Positions 26,623-35,874 of a stretch of 64,000 nt of DNA are shown here, one piece after another (position 1 is the first letter of the stretch; each line of letters opens with the position of its first letter). The notes beneath the pieces are model-generated. The model worked only from the letters and a program-made list of their open reading frames with translations, made no database searches and had not been told where the DNA came from. Source of the DNA: UBA8337 sp937907245 (GTDB lineage: Bacteria > Pseudomonadota > Alphaproteobacteria > RS24); assembly GCA_965219485.1 (NCBI GenBank), contig OZ244774.1:1740944-1804943 (forward strand), in the 5' to 3' direction. The translations under genes and the position numbers were made by a program.

Positions 26623-27081
26623 ATGGCTTTTTGGTTGTTTAAATCTGAACCCAACACATGGGGCTGGGCCGACCAGATTGCGCGCGGAACCAAGGGGGAG
26701 CCCTGGGACGGCGTGCGAAATTTCCTCGCCAATAAGAACATGAAGCAAATGCAACTTGGCGATAGAGGTTTCTTTTATCATTCGGTGAATGAAAAATGCA
26801 TTGTCGGCACGGTCGAGATTATCAAAACCCATTACCCTGACCATACCGACCCGAAAGGGCGATTTGGAATGGTCGATATTCAGGCCCTAGAGACGGCATC
26901 GTATCAAACCACTCTGGCTGAAATTAAGGCCGAGCCGAAATTAGAAAACATGGTGTTGGTGAATAACTCGCGCCTTTCTGTGCAGCCCGTGACGGCTAGC
27001 GAATGGAAGTTTGTTTGCAAAATGTCCGGCCTCGACCCCAAACGCACCAAGGCCAATGTGGCGGAAAATGCCCAACCCTAA
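26623..27081 (+). CDS. EVE domain protein
   Basis: A 152-residue single-domain protein: FWLFKSEPNTWGWADQ, WDGVRNFLANKNMKQM, GDRGFFYHS, GMVDI and LVNNSRLSVQPVT are typical of EVE (thymocyte nuclear protein 1-like) domains, which bind modified bases in nucleic acid. ATG 26623 with AGGA upstream was chosen over an in-frame start at 26593. Its end overlaps the Rieske gene start by 14 bp, so the two are coupled. Confidence 0.92.
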   Translation: MAFWLFKSEPNTWGWADQIARGTKGEPWDGVRNFLANKNMKQMQLGDRGFFYHSVNEKCIVGTVEIIKTHYPDHTDPKGRFGMVDIQALETASYQTTLAEIKAEPKLENMVLVNNSRLSVQPVTASEWKFVCKMSGLDPKRTKANVAENAQP

Positions 27082-27442
27082 ATCGACCCCAACGGCAGGG
27101 GCCATCGATATATGCGCCTTGGACGAAATGCCAGAACAGGGCGCGCGTGGATTTGAAGTGACGCTGGCCGATGGCGATTTGCTGAATATTATTGTCTGGC
27201 GCGACGGCGAGAATTTACGCGCCTTCGAAAACAAATGTCCCCATCTTGGTCTGCCGCTTGAGACCTTTCCGGATCGGTTTTTATCCAAAGATGCCAGCAC
27301 GCTTATTTGTTCCGCGCATGGTGCCCGCTTTAATGCCACGGGGCTTTGCACCTCTGGCCCCTGCGAAGGCGACGCTCTTACCAAATTAGATATCCGCGTG
27401 CATGGGGCCGCTCCAAGAATTGTGCTGGAAGCCACCCCCTAA
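27068..27442 (+). CDS. Rieske [2Fe-2S] ferredoxin-like protein
   Basis: A 124-residue Rieske domain with the two cluster-binding boxes CPHLGLPLE and CSAHGARF (C-x-H ... C-x-x-H). There is no signal or membrane anchor, so it is probably a soluble cytosolic electron carrier or an oxygenase-type ferredoxin. ATG 27068 lies inside the last codons of the EVE gene. No oxygenase large subunit is adjacent; the partner is unknown. Confidence 0.9.
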   Translation: MPNPKSTPTAGAIDICALDEMPEQGARGFEVTLADGDLLNIIVWRDGENLRAFENKCPHLGLPLETFPDRFLSKDASTLICSAHGARFNATGLCTSGPCEGDALTKLDIRVHGAAPRIVLEATP

Positions 27443-27508
27443 CGCTCGCTTGCCCAAAGCTCTTCGCCGCGTTTATAGTGGGCCCTTGTTACGCAAGGGA
27501 GAGAAGCG

Positions 27509-29464
27509 ATGTCTAAATCTGGGTTGGATGATTTAATTTTCGAAGTGCCGGCTAAATTAGCCGCCGAAGCACATGTGGATGCGGCTAAATATGAAGCCAT
27601 GTATGCCCAAAGCCTCGCCGACCCGAACGCGTTTTGGGGCGAACAAGGCAAGCGCATCGATTGGATGACGCCCTATACAAAAGTCAAAAACACCCATTAC
27701 TCCAATACGGACGTCTCGATTAAATGGTACGAAGACGCGACTTTAAATGCTTGCGTGAATTGCGTCGATCGCCATTTGGCAACCCGCGGCGACCAGACCG
27801 CGATTATTTGGGAAGGCGATGAGCCGACCGAGGATGCCAAAATTACCTATTCGCAATTGCACGAAGAAGTGTGCCGCTTTGCCAATGTGCTGAAAGCGCG
27901 CGGCGTGCAAAAAGGCGACCGCGTTACCATTTATATGCCGATGATTCCCGAAGCCACATACGCCATGTTGGCGTGTGCGCGCATTGGCGCAGTGCATTCT
28001 GTGGTGTTTGGCGGCTTCTCGCCCGAAGCTCTGGCTGGACGTATTTTGGATTGCGAAAGCACCTGCGTCATCACCGCAGATGAAGGTGTGCGCGGGGGCA
28101 AAAAAATTCCCCTGAAAGCCAATACAGACGCCGCTCTCGAGCAATGCCCCGATGTCTCCACCGTGTTGGTCGTCGCCCGCACGCAAACGCAAGTGGCCAT
28201 GCAAGGGGGCCGCGATATTTGGTATCACGAAGCCAAGGCAGACGTTTCCGCCGATTGCCCCGCCGAAGAAATGAACGCCGAAGACCCGCTTTTCATTCTC
28301 TATACGTCCGGCTCGACCGGTAAACCAAAAGGCGTGTTGCACACAACTGGCGGCTATATGGTTTACGCCTCGATGACGCATGAATATGTTTTTGATTACA
28401 AACAAGGTGAGGTTTATTGGTGCACCGCCGATGTCGGCTGGGTGACCGGTCACTCTTATATTGTCTATGGGCCCTTGGCCAATGGGGCCACCACATTGAT
28501 GTTTGAGGGCGTGCCGAATTATCCAGACAATTCTCGTTTCTGGCAGGTTTGCGACAAGCATCAGGTGAATATTTTTTACACCGCCCCCACCGCCTTGCGC
28601 GCTTTAATGCGCGAGGGCGATGCGCCCGTCAAATCTACATCGCGCTCTAGTTTGCGGCTCTTAGGTTCGGTAGGCGAGCCGATTAACCCGGAGGCTTGGC
28701 TTTGGTATTACCGCACGGTGGGCGATGAGCGCTGCCCGATTGTCGATACGTGGTGGCAAACCGAAACTGGTGGCATTTTAATTTCGCCTTTGCCCGGCGC
28801 CACAGGATTGAAACCAGGCTCGGCCACGCGCCCGTTTTTTGGCGTGCAGCCGCTTTTGGTCGACACCGAAGGCCAAGAGCTAACCGGAGCTGCGTCTGGC
28901 AACTTGTGTATTCGCGATAGCTGGCCTGGGCAAATGCGCTCGGTCTATGGCGATCATAAGCGCTTTATCGAAACCTATTTTTCTCAATACCCGGGCACTT
29001 ACTTTACCGGAGACGGCTGTCGACGCGATGAAGATGGCTATTATTGGATCACGGGCCGCGTCGACGATGTGCTGAATATTTCTGGCCACCGCCTCGGCAC
29101 GGCCGAAGTGGAAAGCGCCTTGGTGTCTCACCCCCAAGTGGCCGAGGCGGCCGTGGTGGGCTATCCCCACGACATCAAAGGGCAGGGCATTTATTGCTAT
29201 GTCACACTGAACGCGGGGCTAAATGGCGATGACGCCCTGAAGGCCGAATTGGTGAAATGGGTGCGTAAAGAAATTGGCCCGATTGCCTCGCCAGACCTCA
29301 TGCAGTTCGCGCCGGGCTTGCCGAAAACACGGTCTGGCAAAATCATGCGTCGTATTTTGCGAAAAATTGCCGAGGATGATTTTTCCAATCTGGGCGACAC
29401 ATCTACTCTGGCCGACCCGAGCGTGGTCGATGATTTGATCGACAACCGACAAAACCGAGCTTAG
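27509..29464 (+). CDS. acs: Acetyl-CoA synthetase
   Basis: A 651-residue AMP-forming ligase that activates acetate. Core motifs: YTSGSTGKPKGVLHTTGGY, TADVGWVTGHSYIVYGPL, DTWWQTETGG, FTGDGCRRDEDGYYWITGRVDDVLNISGHRLGTAEVE, and PKTRSGKIMRR with the catalytic lysine that is the known acetylation target of Pat-type enzymes. Length and motifs agree with Acs rather than propionyl or medium-chain ligases. GGGAGAG precedes the ATG. The last 4 bp overlap the convergent nuclease gene. Confidence 0.95.
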   Translation: MSKSGLDDLIFEVPAKLAAEAHVDAAKYEAMYAQSLADPNAFWGEQGKRIDWMTPYTKVKNTHYSNTDVSIKWYEDATLNACVNCVDRHLATRGDQTAIIWEGDEPTEDAKITYSQLHEEVCRFANVLKARGVQKGDRVTIYMPMIPEATYAMLACARIGAVHSVVFGGFSPEALAGRILDCESTCVITADEGVRGGKKIPLKANTDAALEQCPDVSTVLVVARTQTQVAMQGGRDIWYHEAKADVSADCPAEEMNAEDPLFILYTSGSTGKPKGVLHTTGGYMVYASMTHEYVFDYKQGEVYWCTADVGWVTGHSYIVYGPLANGATTLMFEGVPNYPDNSRFWQVCDKHQVNIFYTAPTALRALMREGDAPVKSTSRSSLRLLGSVGEPINPEAWLWYYRTVGDERCPIVDTWWQTETGGILISPLPGATGLKPGSATRPFFGVQPLLVDTEGQELTGAASGNLCIRDSWPGQMRSVYGDHKRFIETYFSQYPGTYFTGDGCRRDEDGYYWITGRVDDVLNISGHRLGTAEVESALVSHPQVAEAAVVGYPHDIKGQGIYCYVTLNAGLNGDDALKAELVKWVRKEIGPIASPDLMQFAPGLPKTRSGKIMRRILRKIAEDDFSNLGDTSTLADPSVVDDLIDNRQNRA

Positions 29465-29913
29465 CTCTGCCCACACCAAGTGGCACGTCGGCCCCGATAG
29501 GGTTTGGCGAGCCCCTGGGCCAAAAGCGCTGCGGATAACGTGTTGGCGGGGCCAGACGCATTGGCTTTTTGAACCGTGCCCAAAACACGCCCCGCATAAG
29601 TGCCATTGTGAATTTGGATTAAGCGCAAGCCGTCTTGGCGGAGCCATTTGGCCGCGAAACTTTTTGCCTCACGCGCCAGTTTTATTTCCGCCGCGCATTT
29701 GCCTTTCATCTCAGGCGTATCGACGCCTTTCAGACGAATTTTGACATCGACCGTTTGCCCCAACCAAATGGTAACGCGGGCACGAAACGTGTCGCCATCC
29801 ATGACCTTTATAACTTCAAAATCGAACGGCCCTTCGAGCTTTTGAGCCGCACTTACCGGCACAGCAAAAGCCAGGCCCAAACTTACCGCAACCGCAAAAC
29901 GAACAAGACGCAT
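29461..29913 (-). CDS. Secreted thermonuclease-like (SNase) protein
   Basis: A 150-residue protein with a signal peptide (FAVAVSLGLAFAVPVSAA) and an SNase/OB-fold domain: VMDGDTFRARV supplies calcium-binding acidic residues and RLKGVDTPEM the catalytic arginine; the second conserved catalytic region (EAKSFAAKWLR) is weaker. Family members cleave DNA/RNA in the periplasm or outside the cell. The stop overlaps the end of convergent acs by 4 bp. Confidence 0.88.
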   Translation of the reverse strand: MRLVRFAVAVSLGLAFAVPVSAAQKLEGPFDFEVIKVMDGDTFRARVTIWLGQTVDVKIRLKGVDTPEMKGKCAAEIKLAREAKSFAAKWLRQDGLRLIQIHNGTYAGRVLGTVQKANASGPANTLSAALLAQGLAKPYRGRRATWCGQS

Positions 29914-30007
29914 ATTTTTTCCTCACGCAACCGACATCAACAATAGTCAGGCTAGCGTGTTTCGCACTGCGCGCGCCAGTCACTCATGGTTGTAAAAATT
30001 CGAGGCT

Positions 30008-30083
30008 CTGAAAATCGGAAACCTGAAAATCTGAGACCTAAAAATCAGAGACCTAAAAATCAGAGACCCTAAAAATCAGAAAC
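30008..30083. repeat. 15-bp tandem array over the stop of the SDHAF4-like gene
   Basis: Five copies of a 15-bp unit (consensus CTAAAAATCAGAGAC), with one extra base between copies four and five. The copy at 30069-30083 contains the stop codon and last codons of the minus-strand gene; the other copies lie just downstream of it. Confidence 0.92.
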
Positions 30084-30272
30084 AATGCCACCCTTTTCCC
30101 AATCGCCATAGCGGGTCGGCTCAGGGCCTTCTTGGCCGCCGCTTTCACTGGCGCGTTGGCGCACCACATGGGCGGCACGGCGCGCGGCAGCTTCCTCAAG
30201 CGCTTTTTGCTGGGCAGCGTTTCGTTGCGTAGCAACGATTTTCGGGTCAAGGGGCGGAATTGATTTTTTCAT
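30069..30272 (-). CDS. DUF1674/SDHAF4 family protein
   Basis: A 67-residue protein ending GPEPTRYGDWEKGGIVSDF, the signature C-terminus of DUF1674. The mitochondrial relative SDHAF4 protects the flavoprotein subunit of succinate dehydrogenase during assembly. The N-terminal half is a charged helix. Its last five codons and stop are the first unit of a 15-bp tandem array that continues downstream. No sdh genes are nearby. Confidence 0.9.
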   Translation of the reverse strand: MKKSIPPLDPKIVATQRNAAQQKALEEAAARRAAHVVRQRASESGGQEGPEPTRYGDWEKGGIVSDF

Positions 30273-30324
30273 AATGCTAATATGGGGGCTTTACGAATGA
30301 TTGCCAAGGTGGTGTAACCGCGAC

Positions 30325-31737
30325 ATGGTTTCGCAAGCAGATAATTCAAACGGTAAAAAATCTAACCCGCCAAATGGTGGCTCGCCAAAAAACGGCCCCA
30401 AAAAGGGCGGACGAGGCAAAGGCGATACGCGCCGGGTGGCGGGCGCCATGCTGGCAGCCATCACGCGCGGCAAAACGCTGGATGAGGCGCGCGATCGCCT
30501 CTCCGATTTACCCGATAGCGAACGCAATTTAGCCGATGCCATGGTGCAAATGGCCTTGCGCCATTATGGCGAGATTAACGCCTTGACCGCCAAACATTTA
30601 AAACGCGCCTTGCCTTTGCGCCCGCATATCGCCCACGGGCTTTTGTGTATTGGCGTGGCGCAATTGGTTTACATGAATGTGCCAGCCCATGCTGCCATCC
30701 ATGAAACCGTGGCCGCAACGGGGCGACGCGAACAACCTTTCCGTGGCCTTATTAATGCCGTCTTGCGCCAAATTGAGCGCGACATTCAAGCCGATGGGCC
30801 TCCGGCCCCCGCGCCGCTAGAAAACTTACCCGATTGGATGCAAGCCCGTTTTGAGGCCGCCTATGGGCACGAGGCTTTGGCCGCCATTGTGACCCAACAC
30901 ACGCGCACGCCGCCACTGGATTTATGTTTTAAAACGCCCGAAAAAGCGGCTGCCTTTGTGGCCGCCAATGAAGGCGCTGAAGCGTTAAATGATACGCATG
31001 TGCGCCTTGAGCGCTCTGGCGATGTGCGCGCTTTGGACGGCTTTAAAGACGGCGATTGGTTTGTTCAAGATGTGGCTGCCGGATACCCTGCGCGATTATT
31101 GGATGCCGAATTAAGCCAGATTTCTAGCCCTGAGACGCCAGCCACGGTTCTCGATTTATGCGCCGCGCCAGGTGGCAAGACGCTGCAATTGGCCGCCGCG
31201 GGCTATGAGGTTACCGCTCTAGATATTTCGGCCAGTCGTTTGGCGCGGGTGAAAGAAAACCTGAAGCGCACCAAGCTAAAAGCCAATTTGGTGCGAGGCG
31301 ATGCGCTGGACTGGCAATCGCCCAAGCAATTTGATGCGGTCTTATTGGATGCGCCTTGTTCGGCCAGCGGCACTATGCGCCGCCACCCCGACCTCGTGCT
31401 CAATCGCTTCGAGGGCTATATCGCCAAATTGGCTGAGTTTCAGCAGCAATTGTTGGAACGCGCAACGGGTTGGGTCAAGCCAGGCGGGTTTTTATGCTAT
31501 GCGGTTTGCTCGCTGGACCCCGAAGAAGGCGAAGCGCAGGCAAAAGCTTTTCTAGAGGCGCATGGTGATTTTCGGGTCGTGAGCCCGCAAAATCTGCCAG
31601 CGCATTTGTGCCATGACCAAGCTTTCCGCTCGACCCCGGCCGACCATCCTTTGGCGCAAAATCGTTACCTCGGGGATATAGAAAAAGGCGGCATGGACGG
31701 TTTCTTTGCGCAAGTGTTTCAAAAAACAGGTGCATAA
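30325..31737 (+). CDS. rsmB: 16S rRNA m5C967 methyltransferase (RsmB/Sun family)
   Basis: A 470-residue protein: a basic Asn/Gly/Lys-rich leader (about 1-45), a NusB-like RNA-binding domain (DARDRLSDLPDSERNLADAM..., about 50-170) and a Rossmann methyltransferase. SAM motif LDLCAAPGGKT, catalytic DAPCSASGTMRRHPD and the second cysteine in YAVCSLDPEEGE are clear. ATG 30325 with AAGGTGGTG upstream was chosen over an in-frame TTG at 30301. It heads the rsmB-rpe-heparinase family-purH series. Confidence 0.92.
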   Translation: MVSQADNSNGKKSNPPNGGSPKNGPKKGGRGKGDTRRVAGAMLAAITRGKTLDEARDRLSDLPDSERNLADAMVQMALRHYGEINALTAKHLKRALPLRPHIAHGLLCIGVAQLVYMNVPAHAAIHETVAATGRREQPFRGLINAVLRQIERDIQADGPPAPAPLENLPDWMQARFEAAYGHEALAAIVTQHTRTPPLDLCFKTPEKAAAFVAANEGAEALNDTHVRLERSGDVRALDGFKDGDWFVQDVAAGYPARLLDAELSQISSPETPATVLDLCAAPGGKTLQLAAAGYEVTALDISASRLARVKENLKRTKLKANLVRGDALDWQSPKQFDAVLLDAPCSASGTMRRHPDLVLNRFEGYIAKLAEFQQQLLERATGWVKPGGFLCYAVCSLDPEEGEAQAKAFLEAHGDFRVVSPQNLPAHLCHDQAFRSTPADHPLAQNRYLGDIEKGGMDGFFAQVFQKTGA

Positions 31738-31752
31738 AGCTAACCAATCGAG

Positions 31753-31784
31753 CCAGAGGCCCGCAACACGATTGCGGGGTCTGG
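31753..31784 (+). other. Intergenic hairpin between rsmB and rpe
   Basis: CCAGA..CCCGCAA pairs with TTGCGGG..TCTGG around a 5-nt loop, with a small internal bulge. There is no T tract after it, so it is a weak terminator or RNA stability element at most. Confidence 0.4.
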
Positions 31785-31833
31785 CGAAACCCCTTACTAA
31801 TAAGGCCTGGGCAAGTTTTTAAGGGTGCTAAGC

Positions 31834-32502
31834 ATGAGCAACGTTAAGATTTCACCTTCCATTCTATCGGCCGATTTCGCCAAATTAGGCGAAGAGGTTG
31901 CCGCCATTTGCGAGGCAGGCTGCGATTTAGTGCATGTCGATGTGATGGATGGGCATTTTGTTCCCAATATCACCATCGGCCCAGATGTCGTAAAAGCCCT
32001 CAAGCCCCACGCCAGCAAGCCCCTAGATGTGCATTTGATGATTGCGCCCGTCGATAATTATATTACCGCCTTTGCAGACGCAGGCGCGGATATCATCACC
32101 TTCCACCCCGAAGCTGGCCCGCACCCGCATCGCACCGCGCAAGCCATTAAGGCCGCCGGATGCAAAGTTGGCGTCTCGCTCAACCCCGCAACGCCGGTCA
32201 GCGTGCTCGACCATTTAATGGGCGATATCGACCTTATTTTGGTGATGTCGGTGAACCCCGGTTTTGGCGGTCAAAGCTTCATCGAAAGCCAATTGGATAA
32301 AATTCGCACGCTTCGTAACATGATCGATGCCTCCGGTAGAGACATTGAGCTAGAGGTCGATGGCGGCGTAAACCGCGAAAATGCGGCTAGTATTATTGAA
32401 GCCGGCGCTTCTATGTTGGTGGCGGGAACAGCCACTTTTAAGGGCGGGCCCTCGGCCTATGCCGACAATATAGCCGCTCTGCGGGCTGCCAAGGAGCAGT
32501 AA
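31834..32502 (+). CDS. rpe: Ribulose-phosphate 3-epimerase
   Basis: A 222-residue TIM-barrel enzyme interconverting ribulose-5-phosphate and xylulose-5-phosphate. Signature metal-site and catalytic segments: ISPSILSADFAKLGEE, HVDVMDGHFVPNITIGP, DVHLMI, MSVNPGFGGQSFI and LEVDGGVN. ATG 31834 follows AGGGTG; an in-frame GTG at 31825 is less likely. The stop is directly followed by the ATG of the heparinase-family gene. Confidence 0.95.
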   Translation: MSNVKISPSILSADFAKLGEEVAAICEAGCDLVHVDVMDGHFVPNITIGPDVVKALKPHASKPLDVHLMIAPVDNYITAFADAGADIITFHPEAGPHPHRTAQAIKAAGCKVGVSLNPATPVSVLDHLMGDIDLILVMSVNPGFGGQSFIESQLDKIRTLRNMIDASGRDIELEVDGGVNRENAASIIEAGASMLVAGTATFKGGPSAYADNIAALRAAKEQ

Positions 32503-34230
32503 ATGGGGCGCGCAAGCCGGCTGACGACAGGTTTTGAAGCCTTGCGCGCCGATGCTGCCGCCTTGTGGAATAATTCCAGAAATGCGTTCTTACGCTCCGC
32601 CCTCGGCTGGCGGCTCTGGCAAGGGCCAACAAACCCCGTAAGTTATGGCATTCCGCCCGGCCTTCGGCCCGGAAATCCGGCGCGCGGGGAAGCTTGGCTA
32701 GCGGGCGATTATACCCTGCCAGGCGCCATTGTAAGGGATGCCAGCAAGCTCCCTTTCCAAATAAACCCGCCCAATGCGGAATGGCGCGACGAGCTGCATA
32801 GCTTCCATTGGGTTTGCGATTTGCTAGCTTTGCCAGATGCCGCAGGGCACCAAATGAGCCGCGATATGATTTTGCACTGGGTGCAAGCCGGCTATATCGG
32901 ACGCAAAAAATTTATGCACCCCAATGTTGTGAGCCGACGTTTGGCCCGCTGGAACCTAGCGCTTGGGGTTTTAAAGACGAGCTTTGACACGCAAGAGCTG
33001 GCGCTCATAAATGCCTGTTACACGCATCAGGCGCGCTGGCTAGCCATAACCATCGGGCAAATTCCGGACGGGCCGATGCGTTTGGAAAGTGCCATTGGCC
33101 TCACGCTGGCAGGGCTTAGCTTGCCAGAAGAGGGCCAAATTTTGCGCCAAGGCATGGATTTTCTAATTCGGGAATTGCGCCGCCAGATTTTGCCCGACGG
33201 GGGCCACATTAGCCGCAAGCCAGATATTCTGGTCGATCTACTGGCTGATCTCATCGCCATTGAATCTGGGTTGGCCGCGCGTCAAATCCCGCCGCCTAAT
33301 TTATTTGCCATAACCCTGACCCGCATGCAGGCGATGGTGCGCATGCTCCGCCATAAGGATAAAAAGCTCGCGGTCTTCCAAGGTGGTATCGAACGTGAGG
33401 TGGCGAGCCTCGATGCGGTTTTGCCAAAAAAAGACCAAGCTCCAATGAGTTTCGCCCCGAAAAGCGGCTATCAGCGCCTCGATGCGGAACAGACCACGAT
33501 CCTCGTAGATACGGGTGGCGAGATGAGCGGCGCTCATAGTGTAAAAAGCCATCCCGCTCCTTTGGCGTTCGAAATGAGCCACGGCACGGATCGATTGATT
33601 GTCAATTGCGGGCCGAATTTAGTGCATGGGGCCGATTGGAAGCTGGCCGCGCGGGGGCTATCTGCACATTCGACTTTGTCTTTTGACCAAAATGTGAAAG
33701 ATCCGTTTCTGCGCAGTGGCCATGCCGCACGCCGCTTGGGGCCCCGCCTGAAGGCTGACGATTGGCACGTTACGGCGCGGCGGGTGGAAGATAAAACGGG
33801 CATTTGGCTGGAGGCCAGCCATGGTATTTTCCTCGAAACCCATGGTGTACGCCACAATCGCCGCCTGTTTATCGATACCCGCGGAGAAGACTTTCGTGGC
33901 GAAGATTTATTGCTATCGGACATGAACCATGTCTCCGCCGAAGGCGCGCCCTTTCATTTACGCTTCCATTTGCATCCAGACGTCACGGCCAGCTTACAAA
34001 GCGGTGGCGATGCGGTTTTGCTGCTGACACCCAGCGGACACGGCTGGCAGTTTAGAACGGGAAATGATAGTCCGACCCAATTGCGCTTGGAAGAAAGTGT
34101 GTATATGGGACGTCAAGGCGTGCCGCAACGCAGCCAGCAACTTGCCATTCGCGGGCAATTGGGCCATACCGATACCCTGATACGCTGGGCCTTGCGTTAC
34201 GCAGGGCGGCGCGGAAAACGCAGACCTTAG
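32503..34230 (+). CDS. Heparinase II/III family protein
   Basis: A 575-residue protein: a helical (alpha/alpha toroid) N-terminal half with WRDELHSFHWVCDLLAL and a beta-sandwich C-terminal half starting near FAPKSGYQRLDAEQTTILVDTGG, the classic heparinase II/III layout. It lacks a signal peptide, so the substrate is probably cytoplasmic. Genes of this type stand between rpe and purH in many alphaproteobacteria; their substrate is not known. It starts immediately after the rpe stop (TAAATG). Confidence 0.88.
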   Translation: MGRASRLTTGFEALRADAAALWNNSRNAFLRSALGWRLWQGPTNPVSYGIPPGLRPGNPARGEAWLAGDYTLPGAIVRDASKLPFQINPPNAEWRDELHSFHWVCDLLALPDAAGHQMSRDMILHWVQAGYIGRKKFMHPNVVSRRLARWNLALGVLKTSFDTQELALINACYTHQARWLAITIGQIPDGPMRLESAIGLTLAGLSLPEEGQILRQGMDFLIRELRRQILPDGGHISRKPDILVDLLADLIAIESGLAARQIPPPNLFAITLTRMQAMVRMLRHKDKKLAVFQGGIEREVASLDAVLPKKDQAPMSFAPKSGYQRLDAEQTTILVDTGGEMSGAHSVKSHPAPLAFEMSHGTDRLIVNCGPNLVHGADWKLAARGLSAHSTLSFDQNVKDPFLRSGHAARRLGPRLKADDWHVTARRVEDKTGIWLEASHGIFLETHGVRHNRRLFIDTRGEDFRGEDLLLSDMNHVSAEGAPFHLRFHLHPDVTASLQSGGDAVLLLTPSGHGWQFRTGNDSPTQLRLEESVYMGRQGVPQRSQQLAIRGQLGHTDTLIRWALRYAGRRGKRRP

Positions 34231-34255
34231 TAAAAGACGAAGTTAGGAAAACCCA

Positions 34256-35863
34256 ATGTCTCATTCCACCTCCCCTTCCAAGTCAGACGTAAAACCGATT
34301 ACCCGCGCCCTGATTTCCGTGTCAGACAAAGACGGCATTGTCGACTTCGCTCAAAAATTGGCCGCCAAAAGTGTCGAGCTGGTATCAACCGGCGGCACGG
34401 CCAAATTATTACAAGACGCCGGCCTCGCTTGCCGCGATGTCTCCGAGCTTACGGGCTTTCCAGAGATGATGGATGGGCGCGTCAAAACATTGCACCCCAA
34501 TGTCCATGGCGGATTATTAGCCATTCGCGACAATGAGGAGCACCAGGCGTCGATGCGGGAGCATGACATTTTGGCCATTGATTTGCTGGTGGTGAATCTT
34601 TACCCGTTTGAAGCCACAGTGGCAGCCGGTGGAGACTATGCAACCTGCATTGAAAACATCGATATTGGCGGGCCTGCGATGATCCGCGCGGCAGCCAAAA
34701 ACCATCAAGATGTCGCGGTTCTGGTTGATAATGAGGATTATGACGAAGTTCTAGCTGCGCTCGATGCTGGCGGCACAGATTTGCCTTTACGCCAGCGTTT
34801 GGCGCAAAAAGCCTATGCCCGCACGGGCGCTTATGACGCCGCGATTTCCAACTGGATGGCCGCCCAACTGGATATTGATATGCCGCCTTACCGCGCGGTC
34901 GGGGGCAAGCTGCAGCAGGCTTTGCGCTATGGCGAAAACCCGCATCAGCAAGCTGGTTTTTATGTTGGAGACACGCCGCGCATTGGTGTGGCCACTGCCG
35001 AACAACTGCAAGGCAAGGCCTTGTCGTATAACAATATTAACGACACGGATGCCGCGTTTGAATTGGTCGGCGAGTTTGACCCCGCCCAAACTGCCGCTTG
35101 CGCCATTATCAAACACGCCAATCCATGCGGCGTCGCAACAGGCGCCACGCTCCCCGAGGCCTTCGCGAAAGCTCTGCGCTGCGATCCGGTCTCCGCGTTT
35201 GGCGGTATTATCGCCATGAACCAAACGCTCGATGGCGCCACGGCAGCTGCGATTACCGAAATTTTTACCGAAGTGATTATCGCCCCCGACGCAGACGCGG
35301 CGGCCCGCGAGGTCATTGCCAAAAAGAAAAACCTGCGCTTGCTGATAACCGGCGGCCTACCCGTTGCCGATGCGGCTGGCCTGTCTATCCGCAATGTGGC
35401 TGGCGGCTATTTGGTGCAAAATCGCGACAATGGCCATATCGTCGAAGCTGATTTGACTTGCGTCACCAAACGCCAACCGAGCGCCCAAGAAATGGCCGAT
35501 CTATTGTTCGCCTGGCGGGTCGCCAAACATGTGAAATCAAACGCGATTGTTTATGTGAAAGATGGCGCCACAGTCGGTGTCGGCGCAGGCCAAATGAGCC
35601 GCCTCGACAGCTCGCGCATCGCAGCCCGCAAAAGCCAAGATGCAGCCACCGCATGCGGAGCCGATGCCCCACTTGCCCAAGGCTCCGTCGTTGCCTCGGA
35701 TGCTTTCTTCCCCTTCGCCGATGGCCTGCTAAGCGCCGCCGAAGCGGGTGCCACAGCCATCATTCAGCCCGGGGGTTCCATTCGCGATGACGAAGTGATT
35801 GCCGCCGCCGATGAAGCGGGTCTGGCAATGGTGTTTACCGGCATGCGCCATTTCCGGCATTAG
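34256..35863 (+). CDS. purH: Bifunctional AICAR transformylase / IMP cyclohydrolase
   Basis: A 535-residue enzyme for the last two steps of IMP synthesis. The N-terminal MGS-like cyclohydrolase domain (ALISVSDKDGIVDFAQKL, LVSTGGTAKLL, FPEMMDGRVKTLHP) is followed by the transformylase domain with LRYGENPHQQAGFY, LSYNNINDTDAAFELV, KHANPCGVA and AKHVKSNAIVYVKDG. AAGTTAGGAAAACCC precedes the ATG. It converges with the secreted helical-repeat gene. Confidence 0.96.
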   Translation: MSHSTSPSKSDVKPITRALISVSDKDGIVDFAQKLAAKSVELVSTGGTAKLLQDAGLACRDVSELTGFPEMMDGRVKTLHPNVHGGLLAIRDNEEHQASMREHDILAIDLLVVNLYPFEATVAAGGDYATCIENIDIGGPAMIRAAAKNHQDVAVLVDNEDYDEVLAALDAGGTDLPLRQRLAQKAYARTGAYDAAISNWMAAQLDIDMPPYRAVGGKLQQALRYGENPHQQAGFYVGDTPRIGVATAEQLQGKALSYNNINDTDAAFELVGEFDPAQTAACAIIKHANPCGVATGATLPEAFAKALRCDPVSAFGGIIAMNQTLDGATAAAITEIFTEVIIAPDADAAAREVIAKKKNLRLLITGGLPVADAAGLSIRNVAGGYLVQNRDNGHIVEADLTCVTKRQPSAQEMADLLFAWRVAKHVKSNAIVYVKDGATVGVGAGQMSRLDSSRIAARKSQDAATACGADAPLAQGSVVASDAFFPFADGLLSAAEAGATAIIQPGGSIRDDEVIAAADEAGLAMVFTGMRHFRH

Positions 35864-35874
35864 GCACGCAAAAC

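Noticed and set aside
27743..28561. 272-codon antisense ORF opposite acs
   Set aside because: Lies wholly inside the well-supported acs gene on the other strand, is rich in His/Cys/Gly as expected of a shadow frame, and shows no recognisable domain.
30008..30083. CRISPR array
   Set aside because: Units are 15 bp head-to-tail with no spacers and no cas genes; these are simple tandem repeats. The same applies to the arrays at 17764, 23727 and 52424.
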